Below are positions 27,082-36,559 of a DNA stretch of 64,000 nucleotides, one piece after another. The first letter of the stretch is position 1. Each line of letters opens with the position of its first letter. The DNA is from Anaerobacillus arseniciselenatis. Its GTDB lineage: Bacteria > Bacillota > Bacilli > Bacillales > Anaerobacillaceae. The stretch is taken from the NCBI RefSeq assembly GCF_001865995.1, contig NZ_MLQQ01000013.1:1-64000 (forward strand). The letters are read 5' to 3'. Both the position numbers and the translations under genes were made by a program. Under the pieces are notes generated by a model that did no database searches, had not been told where the DNA came from, and was given only the letters and a program-made list of their open reading frames with translations.

Positions 27082-28227
27082 TTAGGCCTTCTTTTTTCGG
27101 GCATTGTACGCGTTCTCGCCCTTCACCGCTGCCTCCTCCTGAATATCTGGGGTGACGTGGGAATAAATTTCTTGAGCGGTTCTTAAATCAGCATGACCGA
27201 AACGCTCCTGCACGACTCTTGGCTGAATCCCTTCTTTTAAGAGGTTGGTCGCGTGGGAATGCCGCAAATTATGTAGCGGTATACGTGTAAGACCGGCCTT
27301 TTCGGTTAACGAATAAAATTCTCGTAATTTGTTTCTTGGGGTTTTAAACCCGCCAAAGGAATTGGGAAACACAAGGTCTAGGTCTTGGTAGCCATCTCCT
27401 AACTCTCTCTTTCTTGCTTCCAGCTTTTCTTTTTGCTTCGTTAACGCTTCCACCACCAAGTCGCCGATGGAAATCGTTCGATTGGAACTTTTGGTTTTGG
27501 GCTCCTTTAAGTGAAGTTTTTTGGTTTTGGTGTATGCCAACGTTTGATGAATGTGAATTTTTTTCTTCTCAAGGTCCACACTTTTCCACTGAAGCCCGAG
27601 CAGTTCCCCTCGTCTTCCCCCTGTAAAATAAGAAGTAGTGTAGAACTCCTCATCCCCATACGCTTTAGCTACTTCTAGGAATTGATCCCATTGGTCGTAG
27701 TCCCATATTTCAGCTTTTTTAGGAACGAGGGAGGGGGGCGTAGCGGATAAGGCTGGGTTCGATTGTAGCAATCCCCATTTAACGGCTTGATCTAGTGATT
27801 TTTTCATGAGAATATGCAATTCCTTGATGGTTTTGGGAGAATAATCATCATCAATTTTATCACTATAAAAAAAATCGAGCTCCATCGTGGTAATTTCACT
27901 TAGTTTCCGATAACCAAATCTTGGGATCAGGTGTTTTCTTGCCAAACAGTCACGGGTTTCAGCGGTCGTTTCTGCGACCGTCTTTTTATGCATGGTGTCA
28001 AACCATCGTTTGAAATACTCACCAAATGTCTCTTTTGTTTCTACTTTGTAGATGCCGTTGTTGAGCTTATAGTTCACCTCAATTAAAAATTGTTCTGCCT
28101 CTTTTTCAGTCTTAAAGGTGGCAGTCTTTTGGATTCGTCTACCAGTATGAGGGTGACGACCGGCATCATATTTTACTTGAAAGGAGTTTCCTCTTGGTTT
28201 TATAGAGCCTTTTAACGATTTTAACAT
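27082..28227 (-). CDS. Tyrosine recombinase / integrase (phage or ICE type)
   Basis: 381 residues. An arm-binding N-terminal domain (SFQVKYDAGRHPHTGRRIQKT) and a SAM-like core-binding domain (FGEYFKRWFDTMHKKTVAE) precede the catalytic domain. The active-site Arg is in YFTGGRRGELLGLQW, HNLRHSHATNLL gives the HxxR box, FGHADL the second His, and IYSHVT the nucleophile Tyr. The start is placed at the Met after GGAGGTAAGCAAC. It lies 120 bp from the tRNA-Ala gene and points towards it, the usual layout at an attL site. Confidence 0.93.
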   Translation of the reverse strand: MLKSLKGSIKPRGNSFQVKYDAGRHPHTGRRIQKTATFKTEKEAEQFLIEVNYKLNNGIYKVETKETFGEYFKRWFDTMHKKTVAETTAETRDCLARKHLIPRFGYRKLSEITTMELDFFYSDKIDDDYSPKTIKELHILMKKSLDQAVKWGLLQSNPALSATPPSLVPKKAEIWDYDQWDQFLEVAKAYGDEEFYTTSYFTGGRRGELLGLQWKSVDLEKKKIHIHQTLAYTKTKKLHLKEPKTKSSNRTISIGDLVVEALTKQKEKLEARKRELGDGYQDLDLVFPNSFGGFKTPRNKLREFYSLTEKAGLTRIPLHNLRHSHATNLLKEGIQPRVVQERFGHADLRTAQEIYSHVTPDIQEEAAVKGENAYNARKKKA

Positions 28228-28255
28228 GTTGCTTACCTCCATTTTTTGGTTTGGT

Positions 28256-28290
28256 AAGCATGTGGTCATTAGAAGTATAACCACATGCCC
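28256..28290 (-). promoter_or_regulatory. Hairpin between xis and int
   Basis: GCATGTGGT / ACCACATGC inverted repeat with a 16-nt loop directly upstream of the integrase ribosome site. It could terminate or modulate transcription from xis into int. Confidence 0.5.
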
Positions 28291-28296
28291 GTTGGA

Positions 28297-28503
28297 TTAA
28301 CCTGCTTGTTGAGAACGCTTGTCTAGCCAGGCGAAAAAGGCATCCCTTTTCACCCGTTTGATGTTTCCGATTCCACTGATGATTGGGAAGTCGCGTTGTC
28401 GCATCAGCTCGTAAACGGTGGGCTTGGATATTTGCAAGATTTCAGCAATGTCAGATGCCGTAAGGACAATCGGGTAATCTTCATTTAACGTTTTTACACT
28501 CAT
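28297..28503 (-). CDS. Excisionase-like helix-turn-helix protein
   Basis: 68 residues with a MerR-type/excisionase fold: LTASDIAEILQISKPTVYELM and KRDAFFAWLDKRS. The start is the Met behind AAAGGAGCAACCAAA. It is cotranscribed with int, which lies 69 bp downstream, and would direct excision of the element. Confidence 0.85.
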   Translation of the reverse strand: MSVKTLNEDYPIVLTASDIAEILQISKPTVYELMRQRDFPIISGIGNIKRVKRDAFFAWLDKRSQQAG

Positions 28504-28526
28504 TTTGGTTGCTCCTTTCAAATAAA

Positions 28527-28580
28527 AAAGTACCGCAAGACCATTTAGAGAGACTTGTCCCTAAATCGATCTCGCGGTAC
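28527..28580. terminator. Hairpin upstream of xis
   Basis: AAGTACCGCAAGA...TCTCGCGGTACTT inverted repeat with an inner TTTAGAGAGACTTGTCCCTAAA fold. A terminator of an ancestral gene or a regulatory site. Confidence 0.5.
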
Positions 28581-29173
28581 TTCCGCTATTTTAATATGTA
28601 GTTGTTGTATTACTTCTTGTTTCCATCATAGCTTACTGAGATTGGGGTGGCGAGTGAAAGTACATTCAAAAATACTAAATTTTTCTTTTTCTTTGTTTGA
28701 TCAAGTCAGGTGCTTGTTCCACTTTTTCCTTTTTATAAGTCATTTGGTGATTGGATTTATGGAACAAAAAATTATTTATTTGGCCATATTTTAAACTCCT
28801 TTCTTATGTGCACCATAAAACCTCTAATAAAACAAAGGGTGGTTAGGTTACAGATTCATTGCCCAATATTTTGGGTGCATTAAAAATGAAAATTTATTGC
28901 GTTATCCTAAGTATAAGTAGTCATTCGTTAGACGGCTATTGTAAGTACACATAAAAACAAAAAAATATTATATTTTTGGTACAGTTTCAGATGTCTAACA
29001 GGGAGTACCTAAATATAACATCTTTCCTATAGAAAGAACCTTACTATCGTAATAAAGCAGTCTACCAATGATCAAGGTCCTATTCATTGTATTTAAATAT
29101 AACAACAAATAAATAAATACGTATAAATGTTGTGATTTGTGTGAAAAATGGTTTGCTAGAGGTGATATTTACT
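28581..29173. other. Gene-free stretch in the accessory region
   Basis: AT-rich, with no convincing ORF or RNA gene. It probably holds the promoters for xis-int (minus) and for the small operon at 29174 (plus). AACAACAAATAAATAAATACG just before 29120 is simple AT-rich sequence. Confidence 0.4.
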
Positions 29174-29410
29174 ATGGAAAACCATTCAATAGAAGACATT
29201 CATGCCATCTTCGATGTACCAGATGAAACCGTTTTACATCCTGAAGAGATCGCGGATTTGTTAAACATGCATGTAGAAAGTGTAAGAAGGTGGTGTCGAA
29301 ATGGAAAACTGCCATCTTATTCATTTGGTGGAAAATATATCGTTGTAGGTGAGGATTTTAAGGCGTTTATGAAAAAAGCAAAAGTGACACCCTATTGGGA
29401 TCGAGTGTAA
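29174..29410 (+). CDS. Excisionase-type DNA-binding protein
   Basis: 78 residues. Helix-turn-helix LHPEEIADLLNMHVESVRRWC followed by GKLPSYSFGGKYIVVGEDFKAFM, the excisionase/MerR-like pattern. ATG 29174 follows AGAGGTGAT. Its stop overlaps the next start (TAATG). Similar in plan to the convergent small gene at 29775-30077. Confidence 0.8.
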   Translation: MENHSIEDIHAIFDVPDETVLHPEEIADLLNMHVESVRRWCRNGKLPSYSFGGKYIVVGEDFKAFMKKAKVTPYWDRV

Positions 29411-29766
29411 TGGGAAAAGAATATGCCGTTTTGTCCTTTTTTAAGCAAAAAAAAATCGACTATCTTTTTTTACCTGAAAAAAATCAAGTGGTGATTCCAT
29501 GTCCGCATTGTGGGAAGCCGATCAACATGTGCACAGATACAACGGAATGGGACTGTCATCGTTGTGAAACCAATGGTAATTTAATTAATTTTATTAAGGG
29601 TGTTCAAAAAGGGGAAATAAAGTCTAAAATATACAATCCCAAACGTGAAAGAAAAGAACTCTTACAGATGATTCATAAGTTGCGAACGGAAACTAACAGG
29701 GAGCAAATTGACAAAATGAAAGAAAAATTGGATAGGTTAATTAATTATTATAAGAAAGAAGGCTAA
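29410..29766 (+). CDS. Zinc-ribbon protein, CHC2-like
   Basis: 118 residues. CPHCGKPINMC...WDCHRCETNGNLINFI resembles the CHC2/DnaG-type zinc-binding segment found in primases and mobile-element proteins. A basic coiled C-terminus follows (RKELLQMIHKLRTETNREQ). Translationally coupled to the preceding excisionase-like gene. Function unknown, presumably element maintenance or DNA binding. Confidence 0.6.
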   Translation: MGKEYAVLSFFKQKKIDYLFLPEKNQVVIPCPHCGKPINMCTDTTEWDCHRCETNGNLINFIKGVQKGEIKSKIYNPKRERKELLQMIHKLRTETNREQIDKMKEKLDRLINYYKKEG

Positions 29767-29801
29767 CCAATCTATTAAAATTGGTTAGCCTTCTTAACTA
29801 G
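29757..29801. terminator. Bidirectional terminator between convergent operons
   Basis: AAGAAGGCTAACCAAT / ATTGGTTAGCCTTCTT perfect stem overlapping both gene ends. Confidence 0.9.
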
Positions 29802-30077
29802 GTCTTTCCGATACCATTGGTAGACAAATTCTTTTAAATCCTCCCCTAAAACACGAAATTGTCCAATAGGAGCGACAATTCGAAGTTTGTTTTGGCGACA
29901 CCATCTTCTGACAGTCTCCCCACTAACATCTAGCAATTCACTAATATCCTGGGTCGTTAAAATCATGTCATCATCAATCATTTCAAAAATCCGTGGGATA
30001 GGCCCTGGGAATTGACCTGAATTCTCAAACTCTTTCCAGGTAGAATATCTTATGAAATCTACGTAATCTTTTGTCAT
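29775..30077 (-). CDS. Helix-turn-helix (excisionase/MerR-like) protein
   Basis: 100 residues. MILTTQDISELLDVSGETVRRW followed by NKLRIVAPIGQFRVLGEDLK is a typical DNA-binding helix-turn-helix with wing. It starts 16 bp after the recombinase gene on the same strand, behind GGGGGAAAC, so it may be its recombination directionality factor or its regulator. Confidence 0.8.
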   Translation of the reverse strand: MTKDYVDFIRYSTWKEFENSGQFPGPIPRIFEMIDDDMILTTQDISELLDVSGETVRRWCRQNKLRIVAPIGQFRVLGEDLKEFVYQWYRKDLVKKANQF

Positions 30078-30093
30078 TTTGTTTCCCCCTATA

Positions 30094-31593
30094 TTAAATT
30101 GTGTATCTTCGAATTTCTTTTTTTATCTGGTTTCTCTCAATCATCCATTGTCGAGCCGTCATTCCTTTAGGTTTAACTCTAAGATCATGGAGTTGGTTCT
30201 CTAACTTTGATACGACTTCAGTAAGATTGTTTTCGGCAATGGTTGCAGTAGCTGTTTTTTCTTCTGGTAGCTTAGTTGTTGTATCATCTTTTGTAGATGT
30301 TACTAGTGGTTTTTTATAGCCATATTTTAATTCCCACTTCTCAAGTTCTTTAAGATTCCAAGGGAAGTTAATTGTATGTTCTAATACTCTATAATAATCA
30401 TCTTCTGAAATCTCTTGTGTATAATGCTTTTCCGCAATAGTTTGATTTGGTTTGTGCCTCATTTGGTAATTTGCCGCCATCTCTTGGACTTTTCCATTAA
30501 GATCTTCAGGTAGAAGAGTAACTTTTGGTCCCATGATTAGGTTATTCATACTACGTCTACCTGCTTTTAATTCAAAGTCTCTTCTTTGTTCAATCGAAAG
30601 GAAATCAAGATGTGGTTTCATTTTATTCATGATCTTCCACATGAAATTTTTTTTATACGGTCTTTCTATATTTGAAACGTCCGGTCGAAAAAGGTAACCT
30701 TTTCCCTTTGGTACATTCTTTCCTTGGTTCAAATATAAATGTGTCAAATATTTATTTAGTTGTTTAACGGTTTCATACGGTACAGGGGTTTTATATAAAG
30801 CATGAGAAGGGCTCATACCCCTTTTGCTTGCCTGAGCAGGAAGGTCTAAAATGCCCCATCCTCTATAATTTAGTTCTATTAACCCCTCTGCATTTAATTG
30901 AAAGTGCTCAATCCTAATGTTGATTATTTCTTCTGGACGAATACCAGTCGTGCAGGTTAATTGCCAAGCACTAGCATCACGTATTGGGTTAAATGCTTTT
31001 ATATTTTTTAAAAGCATATTATAAATAATAATCATTTCTTCTCTTGTTAAAAACGATTTCACTTTTTTATTGAGTATAATATCATTTGGATATTCGCTTT
31101 CATTGGTAGGAAACTGCTCTAAAAAAGCCATAACATTCTTTTTTGTTCTTCTAAATTCTCGGAACTTATCATTATCTTCATCGGCTTTTTTATCAAGTTT
31201 TCCTAAAATCCAATAGTAAAATGGTTTGATTTTTTTGTAGGTACTATGAAGTGTTGTAGGTGACCTTTCCTTAGAAATAAAGAAGTAATCTTCTTCCTCT
31301 ATATTAATCGGATCGAACACATCTGGATTAAATTGCTTTCTTTCCTCTGGGGTTAGTTGATTAAAATCACTTTTGGAACTTTTAATAGAACATCTGCCGC
31401 AAATTATCCTGAAAAATAGACAACTAATTTCACTTTTTAAGATTTTTAAAGTCTTTTCCTTGTTAGAAATGTATTTCTTGGCTTTAAACCCATCAAATGA
31501 GACGACACCATTATTATCACGAAAAGTCAAATAATTATTGATTATCTCTTTTTGATTGTTATTGAGATAATCAAAACAGGAATTCTTATTCAT
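30094..31593 (-). CDS. Divergent tyrosine recombinase-like protein
   Basis: 499 residues. The catalytic-domain pattern begins near residue 190: LTREEMIIIYNMLLKN, then WQLTCTTGIRPEEIINIR with the likely first catalytic Arg, KAGRRSMNNL in the HxxR position, and MRHKPNQTIAEKHYTQ with candidate His and nucleophile Tyr. A Cys pair (CGRC) lies near residue 50. It is longer than common integrases and its catalytic boxes are unusual. It pairs with the downstream helix-turn-helix gene, suggesting a second mobile unit nested in the element. Confidence 0.7.
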   Translation of the reverse strand: MNKNSCFDYLNNNQKEIINNYLTFRDNNGVVSFDGFKAKKYISNKEKTLKILKSEISCLFFRIICGRCSIKSSKSDFNQLTPEERKQFNPDVFDPINIEEEDYFFISKERSPTTLHSTYKKIKPFYYWILGKLDKKADEDNDKFREFRRTKKNVMAFLEQFPTNESEYPNDIILNKKVKSFLTREEMIIIYNMLLKNIKAFNPIRDASAWQLTCTTGIRPEEIINIRIEHFQLNAEGLIELNYRGWGILDLPAQASKRGMSPSHALYKTPVPYETVKQLNKYLTHLYLNQGKNVPKGKGYLFRPDVSNIERPYKKNFMWKIMNKMKPHLDFLSIEQRRDFELKAGRRSMNNLIMGPKVTLLPEDLNGKVQEMAANYQMRHKPNQTIAEKHYTQEISEDDYYRVLEHTINFPWNLKELEKWELKYGYKKPLVTSTKDDTTTKLPEEKTATATIAENNLTEVVSKLENQLHDLRVKPKGMTARQWMIERNQIKKEIRRYTI

Positions 31594-31760
31594 TAAAGCT
31601 CACCTCATCAAATTATTATTTTAAGTAAAGACGCTCACACACAAAACACACATTAGGCATAAAACAAAACCAATATTATAACTTTCCTTAGCAGGGAAAG
31701 GGCATATTCTGTAGTGCTTTGTGTATTTTCTGTATTTGTACGGAAATATAAAACAAAAAA

Positions 31761-31799
31761 AGCACGCAAAAAATCTCATAGAGATATTTTTGCGTGCTT
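31761..31799. terminator. Strong hairpin upstream of the recombinase gene
   Basis: AGCACGCAAAAAATCTC / AGATATTTTTGCGTGCTT with A- and T-runs outside. It acts in both directions. Confidence 0.85.
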
Positions 31800-32248
31800 C
31801 GCAATTAGTGTTTTTATATTTGTTATTATAATTGTAACCAATTTATTTAGAGAATTCAATTAAAAGGGACAAAAAAATTTTACTTAGTATAACTCTTTAC
31901 ATCTTTGCTACGTTATTAAATTACATGCTGTACTAGACTAGAAGTATTTGTTGGTTTGATGACGGTATAACTTACTATTTACTGATAATCATCACACGAT
32001 TTTTTGTAGTATTCAGTTTCTTATTGGATTTTTTGAGTTGCCAGTTCCTTCTATATTTAATAAGTGGAACGGGTTGTCTTTACTTTTCACCAGCTTTACT
32101 AATTTTTTTAGATAACGAAATTTATTAGAAGCCCTGCTCCTAAATGTGAATTGTATCCTAACTTATATTCACTAATAAAAGCCTGTCAAATCACTTTTTA
32201 GGCAATAATTTCGAACTAAAACTAAAAAGTCCTCCTGCTTATAAGTTG

Positions 32249-32320
32249 AATATACGATTTACAGAAAGAGGGAAATGTCCAGATTGTGATGCAGAATGGG
32301 AAGTAAATTCAAAAGTTTAA
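32249..32320 (+). pseudogene. Fragment of a small zinc-ribbon protein
   Basis: The frame reads ERGKCPDCDAEWEVNSKV then stop. It aligns with the C-terminus of the intact zinc-ribbon protein at 35066-35254 (KWKCPDCKGEWAIK). The N-terminal half and start are missing. Confidence 0.6.
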
Positions 32321-32390
32321 GTAAACATATCTTTGCTGCTCAGTAGACGCATACTGTTCAATAGATGAGTGCACGATTGCGGAAGACCAA

Positions 32391-32436
32391 AAGCCTAATA
32401 CCCCTCAGTAAACATAAGGGGTATTAGGCTTTTTTT
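32391..32436 (+). terminator. Intrinsic terminator
   Basis: AAGCCTAATACCCC / GGGGTATTAGGCTT then TTTTTT, downstream of the zinc-ribbon fragment. Confidence 0.9.
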
Positions 32437-32499
32437 CACTTTATTTATATTATTAATTTTGTTGTTGACAATGATTTAATAATTGTTCTATTTAATACA

Positions 32500-32542
32500 T
32501 ATACATATACATATATGTTAAAAATAACATATGTATATGTAT
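32500..32542. repeat. Long AT-rich palindrome
   Basis: ATACATATACATAT(AT)GTTA faces TAACATATGTATATGTAT across AAAAA, about 18 paired bases per arm. No T-run terminator follows. A protein-binding site, cruciform or small-replicon feature is possible. Confidence 0.7.
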
Positions 32543-33102
32543 TGTTTTATTAATTGCAATTGACTTTAAAATAAACAACAATATGTTAAGATTGCACCTG
32601 ATCGACCGGAAAAACAGGGTTAGTAATCTATTGATAAGGTGGGTTATAGATACTTAGAATGCTAGCTCTATTGTATAGTAGAATGGAATTATTTTCATCC
32701 TTTATAGGATTAGGGGGAAGATAAGGTCATTTCGCGTGCAAGTGTGCATTTAAACAGATGTCGGATTTGCTGATGTCAATTGTTATTAAGCGTTATAAAA
32801 ATATATTAAACATTATTAAATATTATTGAGTGTTATCGGATAATTATTCGATATATAAATTTTGACTTTTGCGGAAGTATAGTAACAATATGGAATTATT
32901 TTTTATGTATATATACCTAGTTTTGAGATACTTATGACACTAAGTGCTGACAATATTTCATAAACGATTTCATCTGTAGTAATGATTGGTATCATAATGT
33001 TTAAGTTTTGACACTTTTTTTGAGTAGATAATTATAAATCTATTTTATAAATTCTTTAATTTAGTATAATTGGAGAAAAGTGGTTAATGAGGAGAGGGAT
33101 AT

Positions 33103-34506
33103 ATGAGCAATTTTTCTGTAAATATTAGTGAGTTTAATAATTTGAAAAATTCATTGTTGCTTCAGAAAGAGTGGACTTGCTTGGAGTTTGATAAAACTTT
33201 TAGAAATAAAACTTTGTTAGATGGAAAAAGGTATAACTATCATCTTTTATTTGTTGATAAAAAAGGGTACTTAATTAGAGAATCTGACAATGAATTAAAA
33301 ACCTTTTTATTAAAAAATGATCAAAGGGACTGTTATTATTTTACTTATAATGAACTGAGAATTAATAGAAAGGTCTTATCAAACGATTGGGAGTATTGTT
33401 TTGATGTTTCAAACAGAGAAATTGGGAAAATTAATAAATATATAAGTGATTTTTGTTCATATGAGGATCTGTTTTTGGAAAGCTTAGAGCATACGAAAAA
33501 GAGATTAATTGAGATGCCTGATTTAAAAAGTATGATTATTGTTTTCTTTGAACGATATATGAAAAATTTATTTAAAGCAATCGATTTTGTTGATTATCTT
33601 GAAGAAGATCTATTAGCAACTATGTTTCTTAGGAAAATGAATTTAAATAAAAATTATGGTTTTTATTTTGGAAGTAATCATAAAGAGGAAATATTTTGTG
33701 ATTATAATAAATTATTGGATCTATTGTTTCACAAGGGGATAATAGATAAATCATTTATAGATGATAAAGAGAAAGGTTATCTTCTTATAATTAGCATTTT
33801 AAAAGACATTGCTATTGAGTTATTGAGTAAGGAATTTGAAGAATCTTATGGAGGCTATTTTCCTTCGCTTAAAGAAATGAGTTTTGATGAATGTATCGCA
33901 TCTTATTACCAGATTGATTTCCTGGAACATGAATCTGATCAAAGTATTAGCTATTTTACTTACTTCTTATATACTCATAAACCTTTATTGGTACCTACTT
34001 CCGATAAAAGTATCTTTGGGCTTTTTGTTGCGATAAAAGATAAAGTAAAACTGTATGGAGAGAATATAGAACGTAATGCTTTTGAGTTGAGTTTGAGAGT
34101 GAATAATAAGAAGAAAAATGGTGTAAGTGATAAGTTTGAGCATGTTACTATGGATGATGTTGATTTTATGAGTGGAACGGAATTTGAAGAGTTTATTTAC
34201 GACTTATTTAAAAAGATGGGGTACTCAGTTAATCTGACACCATCTTCTGGCGATCAAGGGATTGATATTGTCGCTGTAAAAAATGGACTTCGTATAGGCA
34301 TACAAACCAAGTGTTATTCAAATAGTGTTTCCAATAAGGCTATTCAAGAAGTGGTTGCAGGAGTAAAACATTACCAATTATCTAAAGCTATTGTTATTAC
34401 AAACAATTTCTTTACTAAATCTGCAATTGCGTTAGCTCAATCTAATGATGTGGTCCTCTGGGATCGTTCTATGTTGGAAGTAAAGATCAATGATTTTTAT
34501 AAATGA
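33103..34506 (+). CDS. Mrr-like restriction endonuclease
   Basis: 467 residues. The C-terminal ~115 residues form a PD-(D/E)xK nuclease of the Mrr catalytic type. FEEFIYDLFKKMGY is the helix before the core, SSGDQGIDIVAV gives the active-site Asp, and GIQTKCYSN gives the Gln-x-Lys pair, with AIVITNNFFTKSA after it. The N-terminal ~340 residues are not recognised and may sense modified or invading DNA. No methyltransferase gene is adjacent, which fits a type IV or stand-alone defence nuclease. GAGGAG ribosome site. Confidence 0.8.
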   Translation: MSNFSVNISEFNNLKNSLLLQKEWTCLEFDKTFRNKTLLDGKRYNYHLLFVDKKGYLIRESDNELKTFLLKNDQRDCYYFTYNELRINRKVLSNDWEYCFDVSNREIGKINKYISDFCSYEDLFLESLEHTKKRLIEMPDLKSMIIVFFERYMKNLFKAIDFVDYLEEDLLATMFLRKMNLNKNYGFYFGSNHKEEIFCDYNKLLDLLFHKGIIDKSFIDDKEKGYLLIISILKDIAIELLSKEFEESYGGYFPSLKEMSFDECIASYYQIDFLEHESDQSISYFTYFLYTHKPLLVPTSDKSIFGLFVAIKDKVKLYGENIERNAFELSLRVNNKKKNGVSDKFEHVTMDDVDFMSGTEFEEFIYDLFKKMGYSVNLTPSSGDQGIDIVAVKNGLRIGIQTKCYSNSVSNKAIQEVVAGVKHYQLSKAIVITNNFFTKSAIALAQSNDVVLWDRSMLEVKINDFYK

Positions 34507-34518
34507 TTACAGGACTTT

Positions 34519-34550
34519 AAACCTTGTGCCACCCGCACAAGGTTTTTGTT
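34519..34550 (+). terminator. Terminator of the Mrr-like gene
   Basis: AAACCTTGTG / CACAAGGTTT with a short CCACCCG loop and T-rich tail. Confidence 0.85.
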
Positions 34551-34742
34551 TGATTGTCAAAGCAACCCATAATTGATACATAATATTATTTAGTGTTATT
34601 GAATATACTTTTCTCATTACCGTTTAAGTGTACTCAAACGGTAATGCTCCCTCCTACGATTGGGTCTGTTCCACACACAAGTCCAACTGTGAGAGCTTTA
34701 ATTTATGTAATGTATGCCCGGACGTATTTAATGGCAACTAAA

Positions 34743-34894
34743 ACTACACTAATTATCACAATTATATCTTTGCATTACATGAGTATTTACATAATGAAAG
34801 CGAAAACGAATTGCTAAAAAGAATTTCAAAAGAAAAAGACATTTCAGTTATTCGAACAGTCGATATTATACTATTTAATCAAACAGTAAAATAG
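34743..34894 (+). pseudogene. C-terminal remnant of an unknown protein
   Basis: A frame without a start reads FALHEYLHNESENELLKRIS...DISVIRTVDIILF to a stop. Composition looks coding but it is interrupted upstream. Between it and the Mrr-like gene lies the inverted repeat TTACCGTTT / AAACGGTAA at 34617-34644. Otherwise 34551-35065 shows nothing. Confidence 0.25.
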
Positions 34895-35065
34895 ACTAAA
34901 GTATCCTTTTTGTGAAAGTTATAATTAAAAAAAATCCTCAACAATATGGAACTAGGTTGAAGAAGGTCAACTAATAAAAATGTCATTTGCTGCGCAGTAC
35001 AACGAGAATGGGATTAATTCTTTATAGAGGAGAAAAATTTGAAGTAACTGAAAGGATATGAATTG

Positions 35066-35254
35066 ATGAAGAACAGTAAAGAATATTGCCCACATTGTAA
35101 TGCTGATTTACAAGGAGAACCTATACCGAAAGAACATCAAGATTCTTATAATGCTACACACTTTACTCGAAAAATTGGAATTTCAGATATTGAGAGAGAC
35201 CGAATTGTGAAGTGGAAATGTCCTGATTGTAAAGGGGAATGGGCTATAAAGTAG
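35066..35254 (+). CDS. Small zinc-ribbon protein
   Basis: 62 residues with two CxxC pairs, YCPHCNADLQGE near the start and WKCPDCKGEWAIK at the end, forming one zinc ribbon split by about 45 residues (RKIGISDIERDRIVKWK). ATG 35066 follows AAAGGA. A degraded relative lies at 32249-32320. Function unknown; such proteins are common in Bacillus accessory DNA. Confidence 0.65.
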   Translation: MKNSKEYCPHCNADLQGEPIPKEHQDSYNATHFTRKIGISDIERDRIVKWKCPDCKGEWAIK

Positions 35255-35776
35255 GGAATATACATTAGATAACTACTGAGCGGTAGACGCTTACTACTCA
35301 ATTAATAACTCCTTTTTGTACCCTCTAGTTGTAACAATTTGATTGTCTTACAGGATTTCGTCAGCTGTTGGTCGTCTAGAGTAAAAAATAATGTGGTAAG
35401 AGGAGTTATGCTTGAACCATTTTAGGGGCATACGCTACAATCGATGCACGGAATATCGCCGAGGAGAAATGACAGAGCTGCGTTTGGTGGAAAGAGTGCC
35501 TGTAATGTGTGTTAACTTACCTTAAAAGTAATCCGATAAGTATCATGTTATAGAGAATTTGATCAGTTCTCATGCGTTAAAGCTGTGAAAATCATTACGT
35601 TGAAACGGAGTAAATTAGAAGTAAATCTAAGAGAAGTAGATGAAATATTAGAAACAGTTGCTCTTTGGTAGGATAATATGTCTAGAAATTAGACCTTCAT
35701 ACAAATATTGTGGCATAAAAGACTATTTTACATAATACCATGTATAAGGTTTCTTTATTTTTAGAGGGGGAATATC
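35255..35776. other. Gene-free stretch
   Basis: No supported gene. A start-less frame near 35560-35670 (ALKAVKIITLKRSKLEVN, ending ETVALW) may be a gene fragment. Confidence 0.3.
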
Positions 35777-36130
35777 ATGAGTAATAAATCTGATATCAAA
35801 AAAAAGGTTGAAATGTATCAATTTTTTAATCATAAAGACTCAAAACAAAGTTGGAAAATACTAAGGTATTTAAATGAGAATGAAACAAATATTCTAGATA
35901 TATACGATTACATAGAAAGCTTAAAAATGAAGGATACAACTAAATATTCTAATTTAAATACATTAGGTGTAATAACACAAGAACAAATGGATGTTTTAGA
36001 GAAGCATGGGATAGCAATTTTTCAAAAAGAAGATGATGGTAGAGGAATGGGAAGATTTCGAGTTAAAAGAGATGACACTTTAGCTTTTGAAGTAGTGGGT
36101 AAATTTTATCTGGTAGATCCAAGAATATAA
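35777..36130 (+). CDS. Hypothetical protein, 117 aa
   Basis: A clear ORF behind AGAGGGGGAATATC. Predicted mostly helical, then a beta region (FRVKRDDTLAFEVVGKFYLVD) near the C-terminus. The middle (EQMDVLEKHGIAIFQKEDDG) recalls winged-helix wings, but I do not recognise a family. Terminator-like hairpin 100 bp downstream. Confidence 0.55.
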   Translation: MSNKSDIKKKVEMYQFFNHKDSKQSWKILRYLNENETNILDIYDYIESLKMKDTTKYSNLNTLGVITQEQMDVLEKHGIAIFQKEDDGRGMGRFRVKRDDTLAFEVVGKFYLVDPRI

Positions 36131-36223
36131 GATTATTGTATTATTGTTATAAAGTTGAGCTAAGTAAGTTATGAAGAGACAAATTAAGTTTGCGCAAGGT
36201 AAGTATGTGATCTTATTTTAAAA

Positions 36224-36263
36224 AAGTAATCAACCTTCTAATCTTGTTAAGGTTGATTACTCT
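36224..36263. terminator. Bidirectional hairpin terminator
   Basis: AAAAAAGTAATCAACCTT / AAGGTTGATTACTCTTTT stem. The rest of 36131-36559 is gene-free. Confidence 0.8.
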
Positions 36264-36559
36264 TTTAAGATTTTTCTTATGAAAACTTGTTCCAAGATTG
36301 TTACATTGCATAAACAAGCCTATTTTTAATGAACATAAGTTTTGAACTATGCAGTAAGTATACAATTTTAATGCCTATCCCGATTACTCTAATATGAGCA
36401 TTTCACCTACAGTGAAACAATCTGCAAATACATTATAGATCCACCAACAACATTCATATTTTTAACTTGACCTATAAATACTCTTCTCTCAGCAAATACG
36501 AATAATTCTCAAATTACAACACCTTCTAAATTTACCAATAAATAAACTAATATTTAAAT

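Larger units (their letters stand above)
31594..33102. other. 1.5-kb low-coding region with palindromes and remnants
   Basis: Holds a terminator (31761-31799), a zinc-ribbon gene fragment (32249-32320), another terminator (32391-32436) and a long AT palindrome (32500-32542). Otherwise it is very AT-rich with no ORF I can support. Confidence 0.5.

Noticed and set aside
34593..34817. 74-residue hydrophobic ORF after the Mrr-like gene
   Set aside because: Overlaps a fold-back repeat and lacks a ribosome site; another frame of the same stretch looks more coding-like as a remnant.
35400..35530. Insertion sequence fragment
   Set aside because: No inverted ends or transposase motif could be seen in any frame.
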